DNA of 64,000 bases, from contig NZ_JACCDF010000011.1 of assembly GCF_013415105.1 (NCBI RefSeq), positions 62,001 through 126,000 of the forward strand, given 5' to 3'. The position numbers and the translations under genes were made by a program. Of the stretch, positions 10,052-19,345 are shown piece after piece (position 1 is the first letter of the stretch; each line of letters begins with the position of its first letter). The notes beneath the pieces are model-generated. The model saw nothing but the letters and a program-made list of their open reading frames with translations. It was not told where the DNA came from and did no database searches. The stretch is from Vreelandella salicampi (GTDB taxonomy: Bacteria; Pseudomonadota; Gammaproteobacteria; Pseudomonadales; Halomonadaceae).

Positions 10052-12063
10052 GCGGGCGTGGCGGTGCGAGCTTGTCGCTTCGCCGCCACGCCATTGCCCA
10101 CGATAGCGGCAACCATCACTGCCACACCGGCGATTTCAGTCATGGCATCGGGGTAAAACACACCAATAATCGCCGCACCGATTGCCAAGCGTGAAGGCCA
10201 ACGCATGGTGGTAAAGAGATACCCCTCAAGGGCGGCGGCGAAAGCACCCAGCGCGAGAACCGCAATCGCCCCTTTCCAGAGCACTAGTCCTACCGGCCCC
10301 CCCATAATGATTTCCGGGTTGAAAACCATAAACAGTGGGATCAAATAGAGTCCCTTGGCGAACTTCCACGCTTGGAAGCTGGTTTCCATGGGTTTGCTGC
10401 CAGCAATCGCCGCCCCAGCAAACCCTGCCAGCGCCACGGGTGGGGTCACGTTAGAATCCTGGGAGTACCAAAACACCACCAGATGCGCGACTAAAAGCGG
10501 AATGCCAAACTCTTGAGTCAAGGCCGGGCCAACCAGCACAATCAGCACGATATAGCTCGCCGTCACCGGAAGCCCCATGCCCAGCACGAGGCTTGCTAAT
10601 AGCACCAAGATAAGGGCTAACACAATATTACCGCCGGAAAACGCCAGCATCATGGAAGAAAACTTTAGGCCCAGCCCGGTGAGCCCTACCACGCCAACGA
10701 TAATACCCGCCACGGCACACGCCATTGAGACGGCGACGGCATTACGCGCGCCTAGCTCCAGCCCTTCGATCAGCTTACGCAGGCCGCGTGCGCTTGCGTC
10801 GATCATCCGGTTAACAGTCACCGGCTCTCCCTGACGCGGCGCGACAAAGAAAAACCACAGCGCGTAACGCAACACGGCAACGACCACCATCGTCACCACG
10901 GCATAGTACCCCACGCGCATGGGCGACATACTCATCGCCAGCAGCCACACCAGCACGGCAAGCGGCAGCAAAAAGTGCCAGCCCTCACGCATCACATCGC
11001 GTAGCTGCGGCAGCTCGCTTTTGGTCATACCCTGCATGCCTTGCTTGAGCGCGATGATATGGACAAACAAATATACCGTGGTGAAGTACATTACCGCCGG
11101 GAAGATACTGACTTTGACGATATCCAGGTAAGGCGTGTTGGTGTATTCGGCAATCAAAAACGCACCGGCGCCCATGAGCGGCGGCATGATCTGCCCGCCA
11201 GTGGAAGACGCGGCTTCGATACCGCCAGCCTGCTTAGGCTTATAGCCTAGCCGTTTCATCAGCGGAATGGTAAACGCGCCGGTGGTGACCACGTTGGCAA
11301 TCGCGCTGCCGGAAATCGAGCCCATCCCCGCCGAGGCTAATACCGCCGCTTTCGCTGGGCCACCGCGCTGACGCCCGGTCGCTGCGTAGGCTAAATCGAT
11401 AAAAAACTTACCCGCGCCGGTACTTTCAAGAAAAGCGCCGAAGAGCACAAAAATAAAGATATAGGTTGCCGCCACCCCCAGTGGCAGACCAAAAATCCCC
11501 TCTTGCCCTAGGTAGAGCTGACCGGCGATGCGATCAAGACTATAACCGCGATGCCCCAAAATACCCGGCAACCACTCCCCCAGCCCGGCAAAGTCACCAC
11601 GCGGCCCTGCCATGGCATAAGCAATCGCGATCAGGCCGATCATCGTCATACTCATGCCTACCGCGCGGCGGCTAGCTTCCAGCACGGTGACCGTGGCAAT
11701 ACACGCCACGACAATATCGGTCTGGCTCCAAAAACCGGCGCGGTTGATGATGTCATCCAGAAACAGCACCAAATAGCCGCCGGTAATCAGCGCGCCGGTA
11801 AAAAAGACCGCATCAATCGCCCAACCCACGACCCCGCGGCTACGCGTCGGCCCAAACGCCGGAAACATCAAAAAAGCCAGCATCATAACGAGCGATAAAT
11901 GAATACTGCGCTGATAAAAAAGCCCCAGCGGCTGAATGCCGGCGGAGTAGAGTTGAAAAAGTGACAGTCCCACCGCCACCAAGGTAATACACCAAAGCAC
12001 CGCGCGAGGGTGCTGGATATTTCCACCGGGCATGATGACGGTGGATTGTTCAGTGTTTTTCAT
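10048..12063 (-). CDS. TRAP transporter fused permease (4TM-12TM), TAXI type
   Basis: This is the fused small and large membrane subunit of a TRAP importer, which takes up a carboxylate-type solute driven by a sodium or proton gradient. The 671 residues carry about 16-18 hydrophobic helices. The DctM-like core has GSISGSAIANVVTTGAFTIP (about 250-270) and ASSTGGQIMPPLMGAGAF, a signature of the TAXI-associated fused permeases. Its start overlaps the DUF1850 gene by 14 bases, and the binding-protein gene comes first, so the three form one operon. The substrate is not deducible; TAXI systems are often linked to glutamate or other dicarboxylates. Confidence 0.93.
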   Translation of the reverse strand: MKNTEQSTVIMPGGNIQHPRAVLWCITLVAVGLSLFQLYSAGIQPLGLFYQRSIHLSLVMMLAFLMFPAFGPTRSRGVVGWAIDAVFFTGALITGGYLVLFLDDIINRAGFWSQTDIVVACIATVTVLEASRRAVGMSMTMIGLIAIAYAMAGPRGDFAGLGEWLPGILGHRGYSLDRIAGQLYLGQEGIFGLPLGVAATYIFIFVLFGAFLESTGAGKFFIDLAYAATGRQRGGPAKAAVLASAGMGSISGSAIANVVTTGAFTIPLMKRLGYKPKQAGGIEAASSTGGQIMPPLMGAGAFLIAEYTNTPYLDIVKVSIFPAVMYFTTVYLFVHIIALKQGMQGMTKSELPQLRDVMREGWHFLLPLAVLVWLLAMSMSPMRVGYYAVVTMVVVAVLRYALWFFFVAPRQGEPVTVNRMIDASARGLRKLIEGLELGARNAVAVSMACAVAGIIVGVVGLTGLGLKFSSMMLAFSGGNIVLALILVLLASLVLGMGLPVTASYIVLIVLVGPALTQEFGIPLLVAHLVVFWYSQDSNVTPPVALAGFAGAAIAGSKPMETSFQAWKFAKGLYLIPLFMVFNPEIIMGGPVGLVLWKGAIAVLALGAFAAALEGYLFTTMRWPSRLAIGAAIIGVFYPDAMTEIAGVAVMVAAIVGNGVAAKRQARTATPA

Positions 12064-12571
12064 CCGTTTTCACCAGTTGAATCCATACTCGCTCGCCAGC
12101 AGCGCGGCGGCTTAAGCTGTATACATGCCTCGCCCCGTCTTGCTGCCACACCAAGCGATGGTTAACCGCCATAGCCCCCACGCGCAGCGCATACTGATTA
12201 CTCGGGACAGGCTCATAGATTTCCTCGATCCAATAGCCGCCTTTGCCGTCAGAGACCTGCTTACCACGGCCCAACGTATGCCCGAGCCCTGCGGCAAAAT
12301 CAGGCTGATGACTGCGTTCAAGCTGCATGCTACCGGCGACGTTAAGGTAACAGTCGCGCACGGTGAAGTGCTCCACCGAGTGCTCCCACTCAACGCACCA
12401 GCGTGCGCCATCGGGCATGGCGCTGTGCCAAATCCGCTCACCTTGCGCGCGGGTCACTTGTAGCCGATCCGCCAACACGGGGGTGGCAAAGAGCAATGCC
12501 AAGACGGCCAAAGACGCCAAAACTCCCGGCGCCAGCGCCGGGAGTCGTGCAGATACCAGAAAGAGAGACAT
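12050..12571 (-). CDS. DUF1850 protein of the TAXI TRAP operon
   Basis: A 173-residue protein with an N-terminal signal or anchor helix (about 12-34) and a small beta-rich extracytoplasmic domain (RWCVEWEHSVEHF, EIYEPVPSNQYALRVGAM). These match DUF1850, a family found almost only between TAXI binding proteins and fused TRAP permeases. Its role is unknown; an accessory part of the transporter is the natural inference. The ATG directly abuts the stop of the binding-protein gene and the end overlaps the permease start, so synthesis of the three proteins is probably coupled. Confidence 0.88.
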   Translation of the reverse strand: MSLFLVSARLPALAPGVLASLAVLALLFATPVLADRLQVTRAQGERIWHSAMPDGARWCVEWEHSVEHFTVRDCYLNVAGSMQLERSHQPDFAAGLGHTLGRGKQVSDGKGGYWIEEIYEPVPSNQYALRVGAMAVNHRLVWQQDGARHVYSLSRRAAGERVWIQLVKTDEKH

Positions 12572-13531
12572 TTAGGGGCGCAAACGCTCAGGCACTTCAA
12601 CGCCCGCGTCTTCAAAGTAGCGGATCGCGCCTGGATGCAGCGGTACCGGTGTTGACTCCATGGTGAATTCCACGGTGGTGTCATTGGCGGCCGGATGCAC
12701 CGCGATTAGCTCGTCGGTATTTTCAAACAAAAGCTCAGTGAGCTGATAGGCAAGCTCTTCATCCATGGCGGCGTTGACGACGAGGACGTTAGGGACGCCA
12801 ATCGTGGGGACGGCTTCGTCCATGCCTTCGTAGAGGTTTTCTCCCAGCATATACCGGGCAAATACCGCGGTATCTTCGCGCGCGTTAGCAATCTCTTCAT
12901 CGGAGAGCCCAATCAAGCGAATATCGCGCGTTGTCGCCAAGTTCATGATCGAACTGGTGGGCGGGCCAACGCTCCAGAACCCAGCATCGATATCGCCATC
13001 GCGAATCGCATCGGCGGTTTCGTTAAAGTTAAACCGCAGAGGGGTGAAATCGTCGTAGCTAATGTCATTGGCTTCTAAAAGCGCCCGCGCATTGAGTTCG
13101 GTGCCACTGCCCGGTGCACCAACGGAGACGCGTTTGCCTTCCAAATCGGCCAGCGAATGAATATCGGATTCCGCTAAGGTAACCAGCTGCACGGCATTGG
13201 GGTACATGGATGCCAGCGCCCGGGTGGCTTCAATTTGGCGCGTTTCAAAATCGCCGGTGCCGGTATACGCCTGATAAACGGTATCCGCCAGCGCCAGCGC
13301 CATATCGGCATCACCGCGCATGATCAAGCCCATGTTTTCCACCGAGGCGCCGGTCACTTCTGCCGTGGCTTGAGCACCTTCGATATGGTTATTGATCATC
13401 TCGGCAAAACCGCCGCCAATGGGATAGTACGTGCCGCCGGTACCGCCGGTGGCAATGGAAAGCTGCTGTGCCGAGGCAGGCAGTGCAACCGCCAGCATGG
13501 ACGTCGCTGCCACGTAGTGAAGCGTTCGCAT
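12572..13531 (-). CDS. TAXI-family TRAP transporter solute-binding protein
   Basis: This periplasmic binding protein captures the solute for the fused permease downstream. Residues 1-22 form a signal peptide ending PASA. The mature protein starts QQLSIATGGTGGTYYPIGGGFAEMIN, the typical TAXI N-terminus with the glycine-rich ligand loop. GKRVSVGAPGSGTELNARALL follows mid-protein. I prefer the ATG at 13531 over the one at 13537 because GGAGGA ends 6 bases before it and would otherwise touch the start codon. First gene of the operon; about 225 bases of upstream DNA separate it from the divergent exporter gene. Confidence 0.94.
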   Translation of the reverse strand: MRTLHYVAATSMLAVALPASAQQLSIATGGTGGTYYPIGGGFAEMINNHIEGAQATAEVTGASVENMGLIMRGDADMALALADTVYQAYTGTGDFETRQIEATRALASMYPNAVQLVTLAESDIHSLADLEGKRVSVGAPGSGTELNARALLEANDISYDDFTPLRFNFNETADAIRDGDIDAGFWSVGPPTSSIMNLATTRDIRLIGLSDEEIANAREDTAVFARYMLGENLYEGMDEAVPTIGVPNVLVVNAAMDEELAYQLTELLFENTDELIAVHPAANDTTVEFTMESTPVPLHPGAIRYFEDAGVEVPERLRP

Positions 13532-13755
13532 AAACATTCCTCCACCCTTAATAGGGAGTTATTCAAGGTTATAAAGGAGGTGAATCTCTGCCGCTACGCC
13601 GATTAAACGTGCGGTGTTATGAAACTAGCACGCCTTTCGCGTTAGATGCCAACCTCTTAATCTAAGCTAACTCCACGTGCGGCTAACGAGGCTATACTGG
13701 GCACGCTTCTGCCATGCGTTTTTACCACTCACCGCCAACACGAAGAGGTACGTTC

Positions 13756-14502
13756 ATGCCCGTTTGGGAAGCCGCAGCGCTTATCGCCATCGGCGTTGTC
13801 GCTGGTTTTATCAATGTACTCGCCGCCGGCGGCTCGATGCTGACGCTGCCGCTATTGATGTTTCTAGGCCTGCCGCCTCAAGAGGCCAACGGCACCAACC
13901 GCGTGACGGTCGTGCTGCAAAGCGTATCCGCCGTGGGTAATTTTTTTCGCGCGGGCGCGGCGCACATTGGGCTTAGCCTACGGCTGGCGCTACCCGCGGT
14001 GGCAGGTTCGCTACTCGGCGCTTGGCTGGCACTTCACGTCAGCGACGTGTTGTTTGAAGCGATTTTGATCACCGTGATGACCGGCTCCGCCGTCACAATG
14101 CTGTTGCCCCAGCCCAGACTGGATACCCGCCCGCTCACGTCAGAACGCCTCACGCCGCTGATTTATGTCGCCATGTTTGGCATCGGCCTTTACGGCGGTT
14201 TTATTCAGGTTGGCGTGGGGGTTTTATTTATCGTCGTGCTCTACCGCATGCTGAAGATCGACCTTGCCCAAGTGAACGTTTTCAAGGTGTTGATCGTATT
14301 GGTGTACAGCGTGCCGGCACTGGCGATGTTTTTGTGGTTCGACCAGGTGCGCTGGAGCTATGGGCTGTTGCTGGCAATGGGAAGCATGACCGGCGCCTGG
14401 TTGGCAGTGAAGGTCAACATGAGCCCGCGAGGCGCACTATGGATCAAGTACCTCACCTTGGCCGTGATCACCGCGATCTTATTGCGCTTAGTGTTCGGCT
14501 AG
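13756..14502 (+). CDS. TauE/SafE-family sulfite exporter-like membrane protein
   Basis: A 248-residue polytopic protein with about 8 hydrophobic helices and the two family repeats, each starting with a G-F/I-x-N/Q-V motif (GFINVLAAGGSMLTLPLLMFLGLPPQEANGTNR is shortened to its key part NGTNR near 55-59; GGFIQVGVGVLF near 150-161). Members export sulfite, sulfoacetate or related organosulfur anions; the substrate here is unknown. The start at 13756 follows GAAGAGG; a longer frame from 13714 lacks a ribosome site. Divergent from the TAXI TRAP operon. Confidence 0.88.
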   Translation: MPVWEAAALIAIGVVAGFINVLAAGGSMLTLPLLMFLGLPPQEANGTNRVTVVLQSVSAVGNFFRAGAAHIGLSLRLALPAVAGSLLGAWLALHVSDVLFEAILITVMTGSAVTMLLPQPRLDTRPLTSERLTPLIYVAMFGIGLYGGFIQVGVGVLFIVVLYRMLKIDLAQVNVFKVLIVLVYSVPALAMFLWFDQVRWSYGLLLAMGSMTGAWLAVKVNMSPRGALWIKYLTLAVITAILLRLVFG

Positions 14503-14690
14503 CAGGCGGTGACACACTAGAGCCTCTACAGCCAATGTATTAACCAGAACAAAACGCGCTACACTAGACTGCACATAACACAACCAGTACGTTTTTTTCC
14601 GCCTTGCTCCCACCAGGGTCTTGTTTTAACCCCTTTCATCACAGCGTGGCTTATGTCGACGGTAAATGGGGACATCGAAAGGAGAGCCAC

Positions 14691-15632
14691 ATGGCCGAGC
14701 GCCGCATTGCTGACCCGTTTGAGCACCTGATCACCCTGTCGTCACGCGATATGGCTAACGTGATCAACGCCACCCCTATCGGCATCTGTATCACCGATGC
14801 GAATGGCCAGTTTGAGGTGGTTAATCCCGCCTACTGCGACTTTTATGGTTACGAAAAAGAGGAGCTTTTAGGGCAACATTTCACACTGGTCGTGCCCAAA
14901 GCCTATCGTGACAAGCTAAGCCAGCTACATGATACGTTTATTGCTGGCAATGAAATCCAAGAGCTCCGACAGGAATGGGAAGTGCGGCGTAAAAACGGTG
15001 AGACGCGCACGATTATCGCCGAAGCCGCGCGCGTCCACGGCGAGGACGGCGCGCCGCGCAAAGTCACTTACGTGGTCGATATCACCAACCGCAAACGCCT
15101 TGAAGAGCAATTAAAGCAGGCCAACGAACGCCTGGACCACTTAGCACACCACGACGAGCTAACGGGTATTTACAACCGCCGTGCCGGGCTTATGCGCTTA
15201 GAGGAAGAGCTTAAACGCTGCCAACGCTATGGCAGCAAGCTGAGCGTAGTCATGTACGACCTGGATTCGTTTAAGCATATCAACGACACCTACGGCCACG
15301 GTATCGGCGACGACGTGCTACAGGAGATGACGCAGCTAATGGCAAAAGGGATCCGCTCTACGGATTTTCTCGTGCGCTTAGGCGGTGAGGAGTTTCTGAT
15401 CATCATGCCGGAAGTCGATGTTTCCTCTGCCTACCTGGCCGCTGATCGTCTGCGCCAACAAGCTGCTGCCACGCCGATGACAACGCATGCGCTAATCGTT
15501 ACCCTTTCCGCCGGTGTGGCAAGCTACATGGAAGCCTCAACCACGCGGATGCTTGATCGTGTCGATAAAGCCATGTACCGGGCCAAGCAATCCGGGCGAA
15601 ATAAAGTGATCATCGCGGATGATGTGACATAG
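14691..15632 (+). CDS. PAS-GGDEF diguanylate cyclase
   Basis: Predicted to make cyclic di-GMP from two GTP. The start at 14691 follows AAAGGAG 7 bases upstream; upstream in-frame ATG codons lack one. Residues about 25-140 form a PAS domain with a PAC end (NATPIGICITDANGQFEVVNPAYCDFYGY, then TYVVDITNRKRLEEQL), followed by a short coiled coil. The GGDEF domain (about 150-310) has the active-site variant GGEEF at 231-235, which is catalytically competent in known enzymes. An inhibitory RxxD site (RSTD, 222-225) lies exactly five residues before it, so product feedback is likely. No transmembrane helix, so the protein is cytosolic; the PAS ligand is unknown. Confidence 0.92.
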   Translation: MAERRIADPFEHLITLSSRDMANVINATPIGICITDANGQFEVVNPAYCDFYGYEKEELLGQHFTLVVPKAYRDKLSQLHDTFIAGNEIQELRQEWEVRRKNGETRTIIAEAARVHGEDGAPRKVTYVVDITNRKRLEEQLKQANERLDHLAHHDELTGIYNRRAGLMRLEEELKRCQRYGSKLSVVMYDLDSFKHINDTYGHGIGDDVLQEMTQLMAKGIRSTDFLVRLGGEEFLIIMPEVDVSSAYLAADRLRQQAAATPMTTHALIVTLSAGVASYMEASTTRMLDRVDKAMYRAKQSGRNKVIIADDVT

Positions 15633-15723
15633 CGTTTTGCACGCTATGCTTACGTCATGCCATTCTCAGAGCGTTATTCGCTCAACGCCACTCACTGATA
15701 CGTCACCCACCGAAGGAGTCACA

Positions 15724-16992
15724 ATGAGTAACGCAGAACTCAACGAGCTGAAGAAAAAATACGTTGCAGCCGGGGCAGCAAGCCCGGCAACGGCTTATGC
15801 CGACCGCGCGGAAAACGCTGAAATTTGGGATGCCGACGGCAACCGTTATGTCGACTTTGCCGGCGGCATTGGTGTCCTCAACATTGGCCATCGCCACCCC
15901 AAGGTAGTCGAGGCTGTTAAAGCGCAGCTGGATAAAGTGATGCACACCTGCCAGACGGTGATGCCTTATGAAGGCTACGTAAAACTGTCCGAAAAGCTAA
16001 GCCACATCACACCGGTTCGCGGCCATGCCAAAGTCATGCTGGCCAACTCCGGCGCCGAAGCACTGGAAAACGCGGTCAAAATCGCCCGCGCTGCCACGGG
16101 CCGCTCCAACGTCATCTGCTTTGATGGCGGCTACCACGGCCGCACGCTCTTCACCATGGCGATGAACGGTAAAGTCGCGCCTTACGCGACCGATTTCGGC
16201 CCCATGCCGGGCAACGTTTTCCGCGCGCCCTACCCGGTGCCGTATCACGGCGTCAGCGAAGACGAAGCGCTTCGTGGCTTGAAAATGACACTCAAAACCG
16301 ACGCTAACCCCAAGGATACCGCAGCGATTATTCTTGAGCCGGTACTCGGTGAAGGCGGCTTCTACCCGGCCTCGAAAAGCTTCTTGGAGAAAGTTCGCGA
16401 GATCTGCGATGAGCACGGCATGCTGATGATCGTCGACGAAGTTCAGTCGGGCTTTGGCCGTACCGGCAAGATGTTTGCCATCGAGCATAGCGGTGTCGAA
16501 CCCGACCTCATGACCATGGCCAAATCCATGGCCGACGGCATGCCGATTTCCGCTATCGTGGGCACCGACAAGCACATGGATGCCTCCGGCGGCAACTCGC
16601 TAGGCGGCACCTATACGGGCAGCCCGACCGCCTGCGCCGCCGCTCTGGCCGTGTTGGAAGTGTTCGAAGAAGAGAACATTCTGGAAAAGAGCCAAGCGCT
16701 GGGTGAAAAGTTAGCCAAACGCTTTAGCGGCTGGGAAGACAAATTCGCCTGCGTGGATAACGGCCGCAACATGGGCGCGATGGCCGCCTTTGAACTGATC
16801 AAAGACGACCACACCCCGGATGCCGAACTTGCCGCCAAGCTTTGCGGTAAAGCCCGAGAGAAAGGGCTGATCCTGCTTTCCTGCGGCCTCTACGGCAACA
16901 CCATCCGCTTCTTGATGCCGGTAACCATCGAAGACAGCGTGCTCAACGAAGGTCTGGATATCGTTGAAGCCTGCCTCAACGAGTTAACCTGA
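15724..16992 (+). CDS. gabT: 4-aminobutyrate aminotransferase
   Basis: A PLP-dependent class III aminotransferase of 422 residues that moves the amino group of GABA (or a related omega-amine) to 2-oxoglutarate, giving succinate semialdehyde. The start at 15724 follows AAGGAG. Visible motifs are [20 protein letters not shown] (PLP phosphate loop), [26 protein letters not shown] (the Asp that binds the pyridine N), and [10 protein letters not shown], where the Schiff-base Lys is K of AKS. A terminator follows, so it is probably monocistronic. A second class III aminotransferase and a semialdehyde dehydrogenase lie at the other end of the window. Confidence 0.92.
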   Translation: MSNAELNELKKKYVAAGAASPATAYADRAENAEIWDADGNRYVDFAGGIGVLNIGHRHPKVVEAVKAQLDKVMHTCQTVMPYEGYVKLSEKLSHITPVRGHAKVMLANSGAEALENAVKIARAATGRSNVICFDGGYHGRTLFTMAMNGKVAPYATDFGPMPGNVFRAPYPVPYHGVSEDEALRGLKMTLKTDANPKDTAAIILEPVLGEGGFYPASKSFLEKVREICDEHGMLMIVDEVQSGFGRTGKMFAIEHSGVEPDLMTMAKSMADGMPISAIVGTDKHMDASGGNSLGGTYTGSPTACAAALAVLEVFEEENILEKSQALGEKLAKRFSGWEDKFACVDNGRNMGAMAAFELIKDDHTPDAELAAKLCGKAREKGLILLSCGLYGNTIRFLMPVTIEDSVLNEGLDIVEACLNELT

Positions 16993-17030
16993 CAGACCGA
17001 ACTGACCCGGTAGACGTCAGTTAAGCGTTA

Positions 17031-17063
17031 AAAGCGTCGCCTGGTTTCAGGCGGCGCTTTTTT
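17031..17063 (+). terminator. Intrinsic terminator after gabT
   Basis: An 11-bp stem with one G-T type mismatch (about 17034-17044 and 17049-17059), a short GTTT loop and a T-run at 17058-17063. The A-run on the left arm could let it act for the convergent thiamine-binding gene too. Confidence 0.85.
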
Positions 17064-17073
17064 ATCAGCGGAT

Positions 17074-17328
17074 TTATTCACCGCGTGGGCGCCGATCACC
17101 CTGTAAAAAGTTCGCCACAAACACAGCCTTCCCATACGTCTCGAACGACCACTTCATCACGTCTGACAAAGCGGCCATCACGGCATCAAACTCACCGAAC
17201 ACCTGGGTGCTCATGCGGTTGGAGTAGACCTCAAGGCCTGAGGCTTCCAGTTTTTTCACCACCTCTTTCACTGGCGGTTTGAAGTCGTCGGCAAGCGGGT
17301 AGTAGCTAAGCTGTACGGAGAGATACAT
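17074..17328 (-). CDS. Thiamine/HMP-binding protein, YkoF/MTH1187 type
   Basis: A single-domain protein of 84 residues with the pattern MYLSVQLSYYPLAD at the start, LEASGLEVYSNRMSTQVFGEFDAVM in the centre and FVANFLQGDRR at the end. This matches the small ferredoxin-fold family that binds thiamine or hydroxymethylpyrimidine. Family members sit near thiamine genes elsewhere; here the neighbour is an alpha/beta hydrolase with a 9-base gap, so the two form an operon. The family assignment rests on recognition by eye, and ligand binding is inferred from the family. Confidence 0.72.
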   Translation of the reverse strand: MYLSVQLSYYPLADDFKPPVKEVVKKLEASGLEVYSNRMSTQVFGEFDAVMAALSDVMKWSFETYGKAVFVANFLQGDRRPRGE

Positions 17329-17337
17329 AGTGCCTCC

Positions 17338-18141
17338 TTAAGATGGGGTCATCTGCTGCCAGGCAGCGCGTATGGCCGCGCGGGTCTCATCGGGATGCTC
17401 CAACGGGAACATGTGCGTGCCCGGCACGACTTTCACCCGCAAACCACGACGTTTGAGGCGTTGAATGCGCGCGGGCGTAAGCAAGTGCGACTCATCCCCC
17501 GCGACCACGGTTACTGGCACCTGAAGACGTTGTGGCAGCCGTGTGAGGTGATCCGGCAGATGACGGAAAATCTCGACTTCGATGCCCGGATCGAACGTCA
17601 GTTCAGCGCGACCATCATCAAGTTCACGCGTGCCCGCTTCAATATAGTCGTTGAGTGCCTCTGGGGTAAAACGGCGAAACAGGCCGCGGCGGCGCAGGTA
17701 CATCGCCATTGCCTCGCGGCTTGGCCATACCGTGCGCCGCCCTTGAGTCTTACCCGCGGGGGTAATGCGGTCAATAAAACCAAAGCGCTTCGCCGCCTTC
17801 ATTACCCAGGCATCCACCCCCAGCATCAGCGGCGGGTCAAGCATGACCACACCGGCAAAGCGCTCTGGCCGCTTTGCCGCCGCCATGGCCATCAGCGTGC
17901 CACCCAGCGAGTGCCCGACTCCCAATACCGGCGCCTCGTTTTGCGGTAGCGCCGCCAACACTTCATCCACCAGGTTGGCCCAGTTGGCATTCACCGGGTA
18001 GTCCGGGTGGTGGCCAAGCCGGTCGAGGGGGTGCAAATCAAACTGATCGCTTAAAGGCGCTAACAGGCTTTTATAGCTAAGACCGGGAAAGCCGTTGGCA
18101 TGGGCAAACACCAGTCGCGGGCGAGATAAAACGGAAGTCAT
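17338..18141 (-). CDS. Alpha/beta hydrolase
   Basis: A 267-residue soluble alpha/beta-hydrolase. The nucleophile elbow GVGHSLGG (about 75-82) carries the catalytic Ser. The oxyanion region is near FAHANGFPG (about 12-20), the acid is probably in VAGDESHLLTP (about 215), and the catalytic His is in PGTHMFPLEHPD near the C-terminus. The HANGFPG start resembles uncharacterised proteobacterial hydrolases; the substrate is unknown. It precedes and is co-transcribed with the thiamine-binding protein gene. Confidence 0.9.
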   Translation of the reverse strand: MTSVLSRPRLVFAHANGFPGLSYKSLLAPLSDQFDLHPLDRLGHHPDYPVNANWANLVDEVLAALPQNEAPVLGVGHSLGGTLMAMAAAKRPERFAGVVMLDPPLMLGVDAWVMKAAKRFGFIDRITPAGKTQGRRTVWPSREAMAMYLRRRGLFRRFTPEALNDYIEAGTRELDDGRAELTFDPGIEVEIFRHLPDHLTRLPQRLQVPVTVVAGDESHLLTPARIQRLKRRGLRVKVVPGTHMFPLEHPDETRAAIRAAWQQMTPS

Positions 18142-18238
18142 GGGCGGGCTCTTAACATTATTGGCGTGGTTATCGGCGTCGTTATCAAATGATTTTCATA
18201 CAATTGTTTTAACGCCGCTAGCGCCAAGCGTCAATGGC

Positions 18239-19285
18239 TCAAAAAAGCGTCAACTGGGTTTCCGGGGGCGCTTCCGCCAGCCGGTAGCCAACGCCAAGCA
18301 GTCGCACCGGGCGTTTTCCACGCTGCCAGCCGACGTTTAACAAGGTGTCAAACTGCGCCGTGTCGGGCGCAGGGTCGGCGTGCTCGACGGTGGTTTGGGT
18401 GAAATCGTTAAACTTCACTTTCACCATCACGCCGCGCACGGCGGGCGCGGGATCGAGCCGCGCGTAGCGGCGCTCTAAATCGGCAATGAGCTCGGGCAGT
18501 GCGTCGCGGCAGGCAGCCAGTGTGGGTAAATCTTGAGGATAGGTCTGCTCGGTGCTTACCGACTTGCGCTCGCGCTGAGTTTTGATCGGGCGTTCATCAT
18601 GGCCAAAACTAAGATCGTGCAGGCGTTTGCCAAAGCGGCCGAACTGCTCCACCAACTCGGTCAATGGGCGTTGGCGCAAGTCGGCACAGGTGTGAATATC
18701 CAGCGCGTGCAGCTTTTCGGCGGTGCGCGGCCCTACGCCGTGAATCTTGGTGATGGGCAGCGTGGTCACAAAGCCCTCCACACCGGCCGGAGTGATCACG
18801 CAAAGGCCATCGGGCTTGTTCCAGTCGCTGGCGATTTTGGCCAAAAACTTGTTCGGCGCAACGCCCGCCGAGACGGTAATCCCTACTTCCTGCTGCACTC
18901 GCGCCCGAATTGCCTCGGCCATGCGCGTGGCGCTGCCTTGATACAAGGTCACCGCGGAAACGTCCAGAAACGCCTCATCCAGCGAGAGCGGCTCGATCAA
19001 ATCCGTCACCTCACGGTAAATAGCAAAAACCTGCCGCGCGACGGCCTTGTACTTTGCCATATCGCCACGCACCAAGGTGAGGTGCGGGCAGCGCTTTAGC
19101 GCCTGGGCCATGGGCATGGCCGAATGGATGCCGTACTTCCGGGCGGGGTAGTTACAGGTCGCCACCACGCCGCGCTGCTCGACGCTGCCGCCGATGGCAA
19201 TGGGGATATCCCGCAGGGCGGGATTATCGCGCATTTCGACGGCGGCAAAAAAGCAGTCACAGTCGCAGTGAATGATTTTACGCAT
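18239..19285 (-). CDS. dinB: DNA polymerase IV
   Basis: A Y-family translesion polymerase that extends past damaged or misaligned DNA with low fidelity. Catalytic acidic residues are visible: D8 in HCDCDCFFAAVE and D103/E104 in LSLDEAFLDVS. The steric-gate Phe (F12/F13), the YPARKYGIHSAM finger, a helix-hairpin-helix near 180-200 (KIHGVGPRTAEKL) and the little-finger domain (about 235-340) are also present. It ends in a QLTLF-type sequence, the classic beta-clamp-binding motif. Length 348 is normal. I see no convincing LexA box in the short upstream region. Confidence 0.96.
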   Translation of the reverse strand: MRKIIHCDCDCFFAAVEMRDNPALRDIPIAIGGSVEQRGVVATCNYPARKYGIHSAMPMAQALKRCPHLTLVRGDMAKYKAVARQVFAIYREVTDLIEPLSLDEAFLDVSAVTLYQGSATRMAEAIRARVQQEVGITVSAGVAPNKFLAKIASDWNKPDGLCVITPAGVEGFVTTLPITKIHGVGPRTAEKLHALDIHTCADLRQRPLTELVEQFGRFGKRLHDLSFGHDERPIKTQRERKSVSTEQTYPQDLPTLAACRDALPELIADLERRYARLDPAPAVRGVMVKVKFNDFTQTTVEHADPAPDTAQFDTLLNVGWQRGKRPVRLLGVGYRLAEAPPETQLTLF

Positions 19286-19345
19286 TTTACGGCCTCAAAC
19301 CGCCCTATAGCTGTAAACAATCACAGCCTATCATAGGCGGGCGCT

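Noticed and set aside
15997..16575. 192-codon minus-strand frame within gabT
   Set aside because: Shadow frame; the plus strand encodes the complete PLP-enzyme motifs.
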